Of a stretch of DNA of 64,000 nucleotides, positions 1 through 18,039 are shown piece by piece. The notes below the pieces were generated by a model. The model searched no databases. It was not told where the DNA came from and saw nothing but the letters and a program-made list of their open reading frames with translations. A program made the position numbers and the translations under genes. Position 1 is the first letter of the stretch. Each line of letters opens with the position of its first letter. Source of the stretch: Morchella semilibera (Eukaryota; Ascomycota; Pezizomycetes; Pezizales; Morchellaceae); NCBI GenBank assembly GCA_009192285.1, contig WBVU01000010.1, forward strand, positions 1,610,111-1,674,110, in the 5' to 3' direction.

Positions 1-409
1 ATCTATATTCCTTACTTAAGTGGCACCAATGCTTAATATCACCGGCTGGATAGGGATTTACCAAGCATGACTTTGCTTTCAAAGCTACTTCACACGCGGA
101 GGTATTTTCATCTCTTCCTACGAGTATAGGGTATTCAATAACTCAACCGTCTAGGGCGCCAAATGGCACGAAATTATCTCGCAATGCGCTGGTCTAACAA
201 CTAATGAGACTCCAATTACGAGCCCTATATCGCCCAGTACTGCAGGAGCTAGTGAGGAATTGACTGGTATGCCACCACCAAGCTATTCTCGCACGAGCTC
301 TCAAGAAGCGGGCACTACAAAAACTGCGGACATGCCTGTCGGGAGTGGAGACGGAGCTGAATCTGCTGCCGCGGATGTACCAATTACTCCGGTAGCCACG
401 AAAACTTGA
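1..409 (+). CDS. PH-domain protein, C-terminal fragment (gene enters from the left edge)
   Basis: Two terminal exons are visible, 54-101 and 155-409, joined by a 53-bp intron. Both are 3n and in phase, and the stop TGA is at 407-409. The first exon and the start of the second give HDFAFKATSHAE then GAKWHEIIS. This fits the last strand and C-terminal helix of a PH domain, where a Trp followed by xxII is typical. The remaining roughly 70 residues are Ser/Thr/Pro-rich and look disordered. An intron acceptor at 52-53 implies further exons outside the window. The pattern resembles fungal Slm1-type (PtdIns(4,5)P2-binding, TORC2-linked) proteins, but so little is seen that only 'PH-domain tail' is supported and the Slm1 link is a guess. 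Confidence 0.6.
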
Positions 410-1727
410 AGATGAGTTGTTGGCAAACCATGTGCGTGTGAAGAGTAGTTAGTCTAGCTGTATTAGAAATATTCCCTAGTAGTATACAGTGGATTTCTTT
501 TGGAATTAGCGCTACGCTATCTATATGTAGTTCTAAATAATACTGTCCCTAAATTATACAATCTCGCATATATATCAAGTCCTCTCTTTCCCACTCCATG
601 GGCAGTACACCTAGGGAAAGGTGTACTACTTAACTAACAATAGCCGTCGTGTACTTGGAATTCCCATGTGCCCCTTGATAGGCATTTACATAAATGGTGC
701 CAAGAAAGACACAGGCTACCTACATGTAGTCTAGTGAACTCCGGTGGTATCGCTCACGATATAACCAATGAGTTTCTGGACATTCAACGCTTTATACCGC
801 CCAATGATAACTTATAGAGCCAGCTCGGGCTGAAGCTAGTCATATCCTTGCGCATGGAAAGCGTGGGCATGCCGGCAAGTTATCAAGGGATGGTTCCGGC
901 CCGATGTTTTTGAGCTATCAAGGTGCTAGATGTAGGTATCCGGCTACCACCATTACACACGCCCCCACCACACACCCCCACCCCCACCCTCCCCCCTAGC
1001 TACCCCCACCTACCTCCTTATATTCGCATCTTACGCTGCTAGAGCGGCCAAGCAGTTATATTTACCACGTCTGGTATCCATCCATGGTCTTCTATCACCC
1101 AATACAGCAGTCTCATCTACTCACCTCAGCTAAGGCACTCACCAATAAGTCGTTATTAATTATACCAATAGGTCCGGTAAGTGTGATGCCACAGATCAAA
1201 CTTGGCGCATATATCAATCGAGACCAAGTCTCACCTCAAATACGTGTATAACATATACGGGATTATACATGCGCACGCGGGATGACGGTGGGACATACAT
1301 GTAGAGTAGTCGCAAACTTATATGTGGTTCTATTGGGAATCACGAGTGATCTCTCATGATGCGCTGAGTACCAACACTATATCAACCAACCATTACATGG
1401 ACTCTTTGCCAAGCCGCAAGCGGCTGAGGAAATACATAATACCAGACAGCAGATTCCGGTTTTTGGAGTGTGATTAATTCAATTGAGGCACCGTACCCGT
1501 CCAAAGAGTATCACCAGATTAAAGAGAACTTCTCTACAGGTTAGAACTGGCATAGGTTCCTGTAGGTCCTGGGGATAGTGTTTCCCTGATAGAAGCTTCT
1601 ATTATGTGAGTCTACTTTGATACATGTATTCACAAGACATTCTAACAGGCCGATACTAAAAGGAATATATAATCCTTGACTAGTGCTCGGGATTAGTTCT
1701 TTCGCAGCTCCTATTGGAGTAGGTTTA
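410..1727. other. intergenic spacer between two convergent 3' ends
   Basis: No coding region is recognised. It holds a C-rich tract near 955-1015 and three copies of the palindrome TACATGTA (721, 1296, 1621). The gene on the left ends at 409 and the one on the right ends (minus strand) at 1728, so no promoter is expected here. Confidence 0.5.
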
Positions 1728-3898
1728 CTAAACAATGTGCACATCTAGAACAGCGCTCATTCCACCCTTCACTACTTCAACTGCCTCCACAAGTAACTTC
1801 TCCATTTCTTCAATGTTATGGGCAGTTCCTGCCCAAACCTGACCGCCTGCCGCTGCTTTTGCAATCCCGGCCTGTTGATATTATTGTTAGTGCTGCCCTC
1901 CCCTAAATCTAGGAAGTATTCCTGGAAACATACATAATCTGGCGAAGGCCTAAAAGAAATGTTCAATTCTTCATTGGTTGCGTGAGCTGCATACCCATCG
2001 GGGTGTACGAGCTTTGCAGATCGCAGGGGAGCGTGCCAACCGTCATTGTTCAGCACAATGGTCAGGAAAGGAATGTTGTAGCGGCGGGAAATCCAATATA
2101 CCGATGCTGGTACAGCAAAGAGGAAAGTTCCGTCACCAACAACGGCGACAACAAATTTGCCAGAGTTGTCTTTGCTGCTATCGAGCCCCAGCTTTGCCCC
2201 AATTGCTGCACCTCCAAACCACCCGACTGTTTCACTGGGTCAGCTCCGTTCATTTAAGTCCAAAGTAAGAAATAACTTACGACCGCCTGCGCCCGAGCCC
2301 AAGAAGCTACCCGGTTCTACACACTGCAGCTGATTTGCCACGGCTACTGTTTGGGTGACAGCTTCTAGGAGTACAACTGCGTCCTTAGGCATGATATCTC
2401 TCATACGCTTTGCCATATACGCCGCCGAAACCATGCCATCCTCTCTGGGCTTTGCAAGTTCTACAAATTCATCCATCCGCTTCTTATGTTCATTTTCCAA
2501 TGTTTTTAACCGGGATGCTGCATCTATTTGTTGGAGCTTCGAAGAGCTTGAGATTCGAGCATTGATCTGCTTCAAGGCAGTAGAGGCGTCAGCTCTGTAT
2601 CTAGCATGCGCATTAATATAAAACACCGGCATTTGCTGCTTCAACGGATCGATATCAATGTGATAAATTTTTGCTGTAGACGAGGGTTTGCATCTTTGTT
2701 CACAGGTCAGTATGATTCTCCCATATTTTAGGGTAGAAGTGGAGACCATACTGAGTTGGGATCCAAGGCACGTCGCAATCAATGACTAATATCATGTCTG
2801 ATGTTCTGATACGTTCGTGTACGCCGTACCCAAGACCTAAAGAAGATACATGGTTTGCAGGGAAACACATATCGCTACCAAGAGTGTCAAGAACTCTTAC
2901 TCCTGGTAAAACATCTGCGAGTTTCACTAGCTCTTTTACAGCCTCGTGATTACGCCCAGAATATCCTGTCAATACTAGCGGCTCTTTTGCTGTGAGAAAG
3001 GCTTCCGCAATGGTTTCTATGGCGTCTTCTGGAAGAGCAGAAGGCATGATGGGGTCCCAGACGCTCTGATCAAGGTGATATGGCTCGATATCTTCCTCCA
3101 GTACCTCCCGAGCTGCAGTAAGGTATACAGGGCCCTTTGGGTCAGACATAGCAAATGAGAGGGCACGGTTGATCATCTGCTTTATGTTTTTCCCTGTCTT
3201 AATCTCGGCTGTGTATCGGCAATACTGTGCAACGATTGCACGTTGATCTGGTACATCCTGGATGTAATGGATAAATTCGGTTCGGCTGCCACGCATTTCC
3301 CCTTCTTGAGTGAATGGGGATAGACCAGCAAATATCAAAACGGGAATGCGACCACAGGAAGCATTGTGAACAGCAGCACCAAGACCTAGACTGTAAGCTT
3401 TAGCTATTATGATATAAGAAGGAATGGTTTAAGACCTTGTGTGCCAACATCCACATGGACAATGACGCATTGTGGCTTTCCAGTAACTTGGGCAAAACCA
3501 TGAGCTGCTGAAAGAGCTACCATCTACTCAAAGAGAACGTAATATTAATCAAAAATCCTTAAAAAGCTCATAGATGTCTATATGTAAAGGCTGCAATTCT
3601 CGGTTTCTTACCTCATTTGGGCATGTAATTATCTTAGGGAATCTATCTGGAGTCTCTCTTTGGCCCTTGACCATTGCTTCCAAGATACCTGGGGCACAAT
3701 TAAATCCAATTGGCCTCCCACGCTGAAGTAGGCCATTACTTACTTGGATGATCAGAACCCAGGTTGACAAAGCAATGGGAGATCCCCGCTTCCCAGAGAG
3801 CTTCGAAGAAGGCAAATGAAGCGGTGTACCTAGAGTAGTTGAAGGATATCTGTAAGCATTATGTTTATAGCCCTCATGAAAGAGATCAATGCTTACAT
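1728..3898 (-). CDS. thiamine diphosphate-dependent enzyme (acetolactate synthase / benzoylformate decarboxylase superfamily)
   Basis: Eight exons on the minus strand: 3897-3898, 3744-3829, 3612-3688, 3436-3523, 2752-3385, 2281-2693, 1934-2226, 1728-1871. They encode 578 aa, the usual length for a ThDP decarboxylase/carboligase. The N-terminal PYR domain carries the catalytic glutamate in TCPNE (about residue 53), then VDVGTQGLG. The C-terminal PP domain has the GDG...NN cofactor motif (VVGDGTFLF ... VLNNDGW). All junctions keep phase. The start is unusual: exon 1 supplies AT and exon 2 begins with G, giving M-YTASFAFFEALW. No in-frame ATG exists between an upstream stop and the TASF block, so an upstream exon is required. 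The substrate cannot be told; fungal members of this branch are usually called acetolactate-synthase-like but are not the biosynthetic Ilv2 type. No targeting peptide is seen. Confidence 0.85.
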
Positions 3899-5147
3899 GA
3901 CTGATAGATATAGTTTGGGCAGCTATGAGGGGAGATTGTGATAATTATCAAAAAGAGTATCCAAAGGTTGCGGGGGAGGAGCTTTATAAGTGATGTTCAT
4001 GAAAGTAAATCATGGGCCGCGCATAACCGAGACATATGCGTATGTACTACAAGAATAGAGTACATGTATGTAGGTGGCAGCTAGCGTGCCCTCAACGCCA
4101 ATCAAATGCAAGTGCGGCTTTATCAGCTTGACTATCTAGATAAACCTTAGCCCAGAAATAGTGTGCTTGTATTGAGGTGCCGAAAAGTCTCTGGATCATA
4201 CAATCGAATCTGGCGGTGACAATTAGCTTTGAGGATAGGCTGGAGCTATACTGTAGAGTATGTTGTACTTAAAGTACATGTAAGTACTGTTGTTGCAACA
4301 ACACTTACCCCAGTATGCACATTGTTGAACTCAACATCGAAATCGTGGACCCCACACATAAAAGAAAGATGGAAACACAAGGGAACAAATTTGTACCTGC
4401 ATCTAGAGAGGGAAATCACGCTTAATACTGTAGAGTATTAGTTCTTGCAGAATCAGTTAAACTTGGTGATAAATCTGATAAATCCCAAGACATTATTTGT
4501 CCAGCCCTATATATGTAATCCTCCTATGGATTTCTAACACGTGACCTAAAGACTTCTTAGCGCCTCGTACTCTATTATAGTCTTTCTAAGGAGATGACTA
4601 TACCAAATATAGCTTGTTGCGGCTAAATACTAAGCACTCATCGCTACAACATGTACATGTAGGTACTAGGTACATGATACATGATACATGTCTATACATG
4701 TATCTTTGTTACTTTACCTACATGGTCATCTCCACTATACCATCTTTGAAATTCAAATAGTTACCTGCTTTCCCATTGAGGATGGTTACAAGCGATTAAA
4801 AAAAAGGAACGGCCAGAGTCTCTACCAATACAATAGTTACCAATAAGCAAATAAAACACCCGACCGGATCGCTTTTTCAAATAAGATCAATTCTCCCCCC
4901 CCCACTCCCCCAGGCACGCATTTACTCCCGTCACCTAATACCGACAACAGCAATAGCCTCCAATCAACTACTATTTAAACTGAGGGAGAAAGAAAAAAAT
5001 GTGGGTAGTAAGAATAAAAAGCTATTATTCCAATGATTGTTTCCTCCAAATCCAAAACCATTTAGAGTCCCTTCAATACAAATTTAAAACCCCTGGGCAT
5101 TCAGTGACTCTTCTGTGAAACATGACAACGCTAGAGGATAAACGATC
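3899..5147. other. intergenic spacer upstream of the ThDP enzyme and downstream of HSE1
   Basis: No convincing coding region; the short open frame around 4229-4441 has no recognisable motif. The stretch holds four TACATGTA copies (4061, 4275, 4654, 4695) and a tandem run of tacatgata/tacatg units at 4650-4705. Pyrimidine- and A-rich tracts lie at 4797-4920. It should contain the promoter of the ThDP enzyme (left end) and the 3' UTR of HSE1 (right end). Confidence 0.5.
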
Positions 5148-7620
<2,473 letters not shown>

Positions 7621-8574
7621 GTTGCTCAGCGCAGCTCCTGTAGTAGATGTATTATTTGCGGAGATGACGGAGGTTGGACGTTCGTGTTTTGTGTTTCGGA
7701 GAGGTATATTTAGTTAACAGGTGTGCTGCGAAGAATATAAAAAAAGAGGTATTTCCTATGAGAAGAGGATGGAGGAAAGGAGGGGTGTGTGGGATGTCAT
7801 AAAAACGGCGACTAGGTAGGTTTATCGACATGCGTAATGCCCAGGCGCCTCTTGCTCTTGGTTGTGGCTGTGGAGGCAACATGCAATCCTACTAGCGGGG
7901 TTGCAGCAACCACACTAAATTATCAACAGATTTGTATTGTTGCCTTCACAGCTTCTCTTTGTGCACGCGGCTCTGGCTCATCTGCGGTGACGACGCAACG
8001 AAACCTGTTCACAAATAAGAATGGGTGAAACCACAATCATGTCTCTAGGTAAATAAAAATATTTAAAGTAATTGAGTAGACGAGTTAACCATTACTGTAC
8101 CATGCCATCTTCGGGAAGCCCTCCCGCTATCACCTCTTTTTTTTTGGGGGGGGTCAATTAAAAGCTGAACCTTCACAAACATTTCCGTTCCAAACCCCAC
8201 AGACAAAAAGAAAAAGAAAGAAAAAAGACTAAACTGATCATGAGGGGAATACAGCAGAGAAAGAAAAAAAACTCGTGGCCGTTAGTCAAAAAGTAGTAAA
8301 TCCACCTAAGATAAAAACATTTCACTCCTTCTCCAAAAAAAGTAGGAAGAAAGAAAGAAGGGGAGAAAGGGAGAAACGAGAAAAAACGAAAAACTATTCC
8401 GTGGCCAAAATAAAATAGGAAAAAAAAAGTACATTATCCCATACCACAAGATTCTATAAAATCAATCCCGCTTCAAATGCATCATGACACTCGTCGTATT
8501 GACCCCTCCGCTGTTAACCCGACTATTCTCGCGTTACACCTCCGATTATTGAGAGTTTCTGTACAACTTTAATA
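7621..8574. other. intergenic spacer: HSE1 promoter side and STE20 3' region
   Basis: No gene recognised. The left part is the presumed HSE1 promoter and 5' UTR. The part at about 8130-8430 is very A-rich on the plus strand with a T9/G8 run at 8140-8155; it corresponds to DNA 3' of STE20, which ends at 8575. Open frames at 7652-8028 lack any motif. Confidence 0.5.
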
Positions 8575-11487
<2,913 letters not shown>

Positions 11488-14400
11488 GGCTAGTTCGAAT
11501 GACAGGGCCAACGAGAGCTCAGAACGGCCCCCAACGGATGGTATTACGGGGTTTTTCTTAACTGATTGACCTAGCTAGATGCTTGTATGAACTATGTGAG
11601 GGGATTTGGAGGGGGGGTTTGCAACGGAATAAATTGCGAGTGGGCAGGCAAAGAGAAGTGAGCGAGCGAGGGTCCGGGAGGGGAGAGCCTTGGGCAACAA
11701 ACAGCAACAGGGTGCGCTGGAGAGTCGGTATGGTACTGTATGTAATAGGTAGATAGTATGGATGGATGGATATGGCTAGGTGAGCATATGTAGTAGCATG
11801 TACATGTAGTTGGATGGAGGTGGTTAGGTGGGGTGGGAGGCAGGCAGGCAGTAAGAGGTTGAAGCCGAGAATTGAATATGGGGAATTGATTTATTTCTTG
11901 AATTAGAGGAATGATTATTTACTGAGACCCTTAAAGTTAACTAATTGAACTTGGATTAGGAGTTTTTCTTCAATTCTTGGGTGTGGGTTTTGAACTGGGA
12001 TCTATGCGATCGAGAAATTAGAGGATCGCAGCTTCTCTCTTCTCGCGACAGAGTCGGACAAATTTTTTTGTTTTGGGAGATGAAGGATCTGTGAAATATG
12101 ACTGCCGAATCCCTTAATTCCTTTCTTATTTCTACTTATTTCTGACTTCTCATTTCTTAGTAATTAATTATTGATACACGTAGAGCACTCGACCTGGATA
12201 ACATTGTTTTTTTAATTACTACTACATGTAAGTATGTACTTATTGTGTGTTCCTTACTCTCCCCACACACTCTCTCAATCCCTCCTCCTCTTTCCTTCCA
12301 TCGTTCCTCTCTTCTCTCGGTATCCATTCTCTCAATTCTTTCCTAAGTGTTGTCCAAACCCTCCACTTTACTGCAGTACAAACAACAAAGTTAGAGTGTC
12401 GTATGTAGGACGAGTCCCATACTCTGAAACCCAGCTAAAATCGGGCACATGTAGGGCACATGTATGTACAGAAGCTCTTCATAGGTAACGTAATCTCGCC
12501 ATGGCATAATTGCAGATACAAATGTGTTCTCAGTCAATTCAACCCGTGCAGTCAATTCTGGGCTGGACTACTGTATAAATGCCGTGATGTGCTTGTTCAG
12601 CAATAATCATCGCTGCAGAACCTAGGAAAAAGGAAAGGCAGGGGACTGCAGATGGGAGAAAGGCCCAGAGCTGTAAGACCACCGCAGAAGCTTCATTCTT
12701 GCACCGAAACAAGCGGGAAGATGGACGACAAAATCTGCAAACCTCCATTTTGCATGTTTCGCGGGTTGCATTAACATAAGACCCACAAGTTAGCCCCCCA
12801 TCCTTCTCGTTCATATGAGGTCGAACTGTAGCAACTACCAATTGACCTTCCTGTTGCGTGTTATATTTGGAGTAAGTAACTGCACCGAGGATCCTGCCAT
12901 TACTGCTACTACTTACCACTCTGGAGAAAGTGCCGAAAATATCAATGGTATTTTATTCAACATGTCCTTATTTCGTTTTTACAGTCCTTTGCCTTGTTTG
13001 CTATGTGGCGTAACATAATCTAATAGGAGACAAGAAGCACGCTGTCGTCCAAAGCACACGTGGGCATGATCCAGAGCTGAACCTTTAAAAACTTGAGAGA
13101 CATTCTTTGACCAGCAAACACGCCAAGTCTCACACACAACAACAACAACATCGGTACTAACCTACGAGTCTACATGTAGGTACATACTTGTAGGGATTCA
13201 AACTTAGAACAGCAGAGCAACCGAACATTCTTTGGAATATCCCGGTTGCCTGGGATGGGGAGCAAAGCGTTCCAACTTCCAACCTTCTAGTAGGTATGCC
13301 AAAACCCATGTCGCTACATGGGTGTATATTCTCTGCTACCACCCCCCCACACCCCCATTTTAAAGCATCCGTGCCTAGATATCCGGATTATCACTCTTTC
13401 ATAGGCAATGAGCAGTTGAGGGGGGCTAAATTATAGCCACCCTCATCATCACCATAATAGCTATCGCGTTGGAAAAGGAGGAGAGCCCCGCACCTGACCC
13501 TTCATTTCGTTTATCTGGGGGTTGTCTCGCTCTTTATCGACGACGTCGCCGCCTTCGCTTGACGCCGGTCTCTTGTGCAATGAGCTTATTCTTGCTTGTG
13601 ACCATGCTGGGCTTCTTTTACTGGCAGAGAGAGGCAGTGCTCCTGTTGGCTTGAACGCAGGCACTCTACATCAGTGCAGTAGTGACCACGCAAATTGTCC
13701 CGCGGTGGGAAGGGGAGCCTTCCTTGTGTGTGCAGTTAGTTAGTTACGGGTTACGTGACAGAGCGTACCGATACTATATATGTGGCTAATACCATAATGG
13801 TGGTAACAAGACGCGCCGGACACGCGTCTTTCCTTTGAAAATCTTTCCTTATTCAACTGCCATTCACCGATTTGAATCGGTGACAGCTGAACTCTCCCCA
13901 AGTCTCCGATTAATTCCGCCCAGCGGCCCGTTATATCGGAAGTGGATCCTGCCTGGAACAGATATGTGTTCCAGGGACACTCCGAAGCCCATATATTTTT
14001 CTTGGCAATATGCACATATCATGGATTAACGTCACGTCACGCTGCTAAGCAAAGCATATATACATGTACATTCCGAGACGCAGTACACGAACCTACATGT
14101 AGTACTTGCTGACCGGCCGGCACCTACGAACTCTTTGCCTACATCTCAATTAGGAATCTACAATATGTTCCTATTGTAGACTCTAGCGGGCGTGAGTTCA
14201 AGTCACAGGATATCACTCGGATATAAACATCTGCTACAACAGTCGCTTGGTCAAGATTTAACTAGATGTCACAACCATCGTTACAGGTGGATACAGAGCT
14301 TATTAGAATTAATTACCCCATAATCTTAAAATTTCCCCTGGGTTACCTAGATTGGTTTTTAGTGCCGTGCAAATGCCTCGGGCCTCAGCGCGGGTCCTAT

Positions 14401-16918
14401 AAGATGACGGCCTGCACTCTGGGCCTTTTGCCATTCTCCTCAAACCCTTAATATCAAACAATCCCTGCGTATTCTTACACCCATAGGCATGGTATTCTGT
14501 AAGTAATAAGTACTAGAGCACACATGCACAGTGAACATTTTATTTGACGATCTATTATTATTAGCTACTTGCATGAAAGGAAATATGGCTGGCCATCAGG
14601 GCCGAGGGGACACTGTGTTTTTTATGTCAATTACATGATGGTGCATATCTACCTTCATTATATTTTCTAAGTACTTAGCGACAAACATTTCAAGCTCTTA
14701 CCAGCGGGGGACATGGGGTCAGCTTCTGGTACCACGCATAACAAGCTTGAATTGGATTGAGGAGCATAAACCAGCAAGTATACTAGGTTTAGTCTTAGGT
14801 TCAGATATAATATGGAGTTCAATTACGGTGGATGTGGCTGATAATTGGGCCGGTGATTATGGGGCTAAGAAGCCTCCCTCTATGGAAGCTTTCTCTCCCC
14901 TACAAGAAAGTACCTTGATACGGAAGCTTGGCCAATTAACCGTTTTACATTTATTACGTATAGAGTACTACATCTACATATAGTTCTTGCATACGAATAC
15001 TAACGTATATACTACAATTAGATTATTAGTAGGAACATGTCTATTTCTTGGCTACACCATATTCTCTGGATCTAGAAATCGAAATATTGGGAGAGAGATA
15101 TTTATTCATTTATGGACGGTCCAGGGCAATCCTTAGTAAAGAGATACTTATTTAGGGACCTACATGTACTTAACTATATATAATAGAAGTCGCCATGTAA
15201 GGTTGAGCCTGAAAATATTGATGAATGGTTGGTTACACTGATATAATGCATCACGTTTTTTTATATATATACACTTCAATTAAGATCCCACCTTCCTGAC
15301 CCCAGAAACCCTATGCACGCACACGTCTAGTGTATTTGACGGGCTTCCATCTGTTGTCATAATTACGGGAGAGTAGATAATGTCGTGGTAGCTGTACATG
15401 TATTTACAATGTATTTTATCCGCGGATGGGTTGGCTATTCCGATCATGCCACACACAACCCATTACTAGTGTGATGAGGTTGCATATATGTGCATGGGTT
15501 CAAAGAGCCTTCTTTGCGAGCATATCATTTACACCACATATATGTCCAACCAACATACTCTTAAGAACCAGATTCCGCTCAAAAAAAAAAAAAAAAAAAC
15601 CAACTCAAGATAAGCCTAACTAGGATAACCGCACTAGGACCAGTGACGGACCGGACCGTCTTTGGGGGCTTTGCCTGACAAGGTAAAGCTTTAATGGCGG
15701 CGGATAGGTACAGGGTTAGGTGAACCCTTTTTTTTCTTCCCCCCACCTCCTCTCCCCACATGATATGACGCTGCACCCTTCTAGGCAAAGCTTCCACGAG
15801 ATGGCGAACTACAGAAGTTCTGGTAAGTGATCTGATACTTGCATAATTGGCAGATATGCACGAAGTAAGTGTGTGTGCTCCACTCGTATTATATATATCG
15901 ACTTTCGCAGTCCTTTACTTGTATATATGAGAGTTTATTTAGGGGGGCTTTCCTTCTGCATGTGTGAAACAGGTGGTAGGATGGACAAGCGAGCATCAAT
16001 CATACCACTAAGTACATGTAGCAAGTAGCATACATGTACGGAATGGAGCGGAGTAGAGTTACATATGTAGCTGGGTGTGGTGGGTGTTGGACGACTAGCG
16101 AACTCTAGATCTGGTGCCTGGATTTCAATTGTGCCGGGGAGGGGGGTTCTATTCGTCTGTTCGTTATGTGCATCAATGATCCCCAAGCAAGGATTCCCCC
16201 ATCCCCCCCCCCCCCCGGGGATCGATCCGAGTTCTTTTGAGACAGCATTCTTCTTCGAAGCTTCCACAGGAGCTTCGAGAAGAAAAAAATATGGCAGGGG
16301 GTGGGGGTTCTAGCTTTCGGCTTTTTTTTAATGGCGCAACTTACACACGCAAAGTCTCCGAGATGCAGACGTCGCAAACAATCTGTGTGAGATTCACCGG
16401 AAGCCCTATCTCTCTCAGTTTGGGGGGGTGGGGGGGTTGAATATCACTCACTCTGAGTACTCACTCGGACCAGGGAGTTAGTGCTTGGCCGTCATATCTA
16501 ATCACTCGATACAGATCTTTTGAGATCGCGCCTGCACCAGAGTTAAAAGCACTCACTCTAAAAGGAGATCTCCACGATGAGACACCCTTTTTTTTTTTTT
16601 TTCCCTTCTCCAAATAAGCTTTTTCCCTTCTTCTGTGCTTCTCTCCACAGCACAACACAGCACAGCACAGCACACAGCACACAGCACACACGTGACCTTC
16701 CATGTATCTCGAACACCGGAGAGGAGGGGGCTCAGGCTTGTGGCGAGTGCGACGCACCCCCTTGGCGCCCCTCCGACTAGCTACAGCTACAAGCTGTAGT
16801 TAGCGCCCAGCCACAATCTCATCTCAGTCACTTCCCTCCAACGTCAACTTCCTTTTCCTTGATTTCTTCCCACTCTCCCACCCGCAAACTACTCTATTTT
16901 ACCCCACGCAAAAAAAGA
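11488..16918. other. long gene-poor spacer
   Basis: About 5.4 kb with no gene I can support. Many short open frames exist (for example 12539-12919 on minus), but none shows a motif or plausible splicing. The left end is the presumed STE20 promoter. The spacer holds nine TACATGTA copies (11801, 12223, 13171, 14061, 14094, 15161, 15395, 16013, 16031), the densest part of the window. It also holds CA/CAA repeats near 13130, a small hairpin at 14155-14180, an A18 run at 15580-15599, C- and G-runs at 16200 and 16424, and a CACAG-type repeat at 16650-16690. The last 300 bp is pyrimidine-rich and probably the SFT1 promoter. Confidence 0.45.
16650..16692 (+). repeat. CACAG/ACAGCACAC short tandem repeat
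   Basis: Direct reading shows consecutive cacag and acagcac units just upstream of the SFT1-like gene. It is a simple-sequence tract with no assigned role. Confidence 0.7.
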
Positions 16919-17461
16919 ATGTCTGAAGCTTACGAACGAGAAAGGTTTGGCGAATACCCTCTTTGAATTTCTGCATGGAGAGAGGAGAGGGGGGGGGGGA
17001 TGTTGTACTCTATCTATACCCGGTCGGCTAACCGTACTGTACTGTACGTAAAAGGCAGAACAACGCCCGCCTGGACGAACTGGCCTCCAAGGTGACCTCT
17101 CTGCGCGACGTCACAATAAACATCTACGACAATGCCCGCGACCAACACATCATCGATGACTCCGTACGTTTTCCTCCGTCCGTCTAGATTACTTTCTAAT
17201 TAAACGAGGGGGAGGGAGGGGGGAGGGAGGGGGGGAGAGGGGGAGCTGTCCGGAGAGAATAAATAAATAAATAAATAATCTAATAGTATTGGGTGCGCGT
17301 AGAGCGATCTGTTTGAGAACTTTAGCTCGAGCTTGAAGCAGTCCACGGCTAGGATCACACGCATGGCCACGAGCGGAACAAAGACACAGACACTGAAGAT
17401 GGCGGCGATCGCTACGGGGACCATAGTCATGCTCTACCTAGTATGGGGCTGGTTCTTCTGA
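16919..17461 (+). CDS. SFT1: small tail-anchored Qc-SNARE, Sft1/Bet1 family
   Basis: Three exons, 16919-16944, 17055-17163 and 17303-17461, give a 97-aa protein (294 nt including the stop). Residues about 9-70 form a SNARE heptad region: LDELASKVTSLRDVTINIYD, then SDLFENFSSSLKQS. The pattern TxxIYDNARDQxxID is closer to Sft1 than to Bet1. A hydrophobic C-terminal anchor of about 20 residues (MAAIATGTIVMLYLVWGWFF) ends the protein. Sft1 acts in retrograde transport within the Golgi. The exon-1 donor splits codon 9 (AG|G), and the 139-bp second intron carries a strong G-run. Neighbours face it convergently on the right (capping protein alpha). The family assignment is firm; Sft1 versus another small Qc-SNARE is probable. 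Confidence 0.82.
17207..17244 (+). other. G-quadruplex-prone tract in SFT1 intron 2
   Basis: At least six runs of three or more G separated by single A bases lie on the sense strand of the 139-bp intron (17164-17302). Such DNA or RNA is expected to fold into a quadruplex; any effect on splicing is inference. Confidence 0.6.
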
Positions 17462-18039
17462 AAGTAGGAGCGAAGCATAATACGCAGGGGTGTATGGGAT
17501 AGCAATTAGCGATAGCTTGGAGTCCGTAAGGGGGGCTCGTCCTGGGGATATTAGGTGTACCACTAATCTCAAGTGTCTGTAGAAAGACTCGTGAGCAGAT
17601 CCCCCCCCATATACATATGTGCTTGAAGCTGGTGAATATCTAGAGCTGCCTATAAATTGGTGTTCTTGAATTTCGGAGTTTGTTATTATTACCATTTTTT
17701 CTTTCTTTTTTTGGTTGGGCCATAATAAAGTAAATCATGTACTTGTCAAATGTTCTTATTTCTCAATTTTTCTCTCTTTCTCTCGAACTCACCTTTTGCA
17801 TCATTAGTCACTTAGCTTCAAGCTTCAAAGCATGGCTGGGCCATTTGCTAAGAATCCCTAGACTGTAACAGCTATCCATCTTGAAACGTGTCTTTATGGT
17901 CTCATTCTGATATTGATCGGGAAAAAGACAACTATGGCCCTCGGGTGTATGTTCTAGATATCACGCATTTCTCTACGCTCCACATGCATTTCCAAAGGGG
18001 AAAAGAAGGACCCACATTATACACAACCCAAAGTCTCGT
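17462..18039. other. spacer between two convergent genes
   Basis: No gene seen. This 578-bp stretch lies between the SFT1 stop and the CAP1 stop, so it should hold both 3' UTRs and poly(A) sites. It contains T-rich runs at 17693-17780. Confidence 0.5.

Noticed and set aside
12539-12919. 126-aa minus-strand frame in the long spacer
   Set aside because: No recognisable domain, no signal of conserved composition, and the surrounding DNA looks non-coding.
14149-14215. tRNA-like fragment with a T-arm-like gtgagttcaagtcac and a hairpin ctacaat/attgtag
   Set aside because: No acceptor stem or D arm could be paired; at best a decayed fragment.
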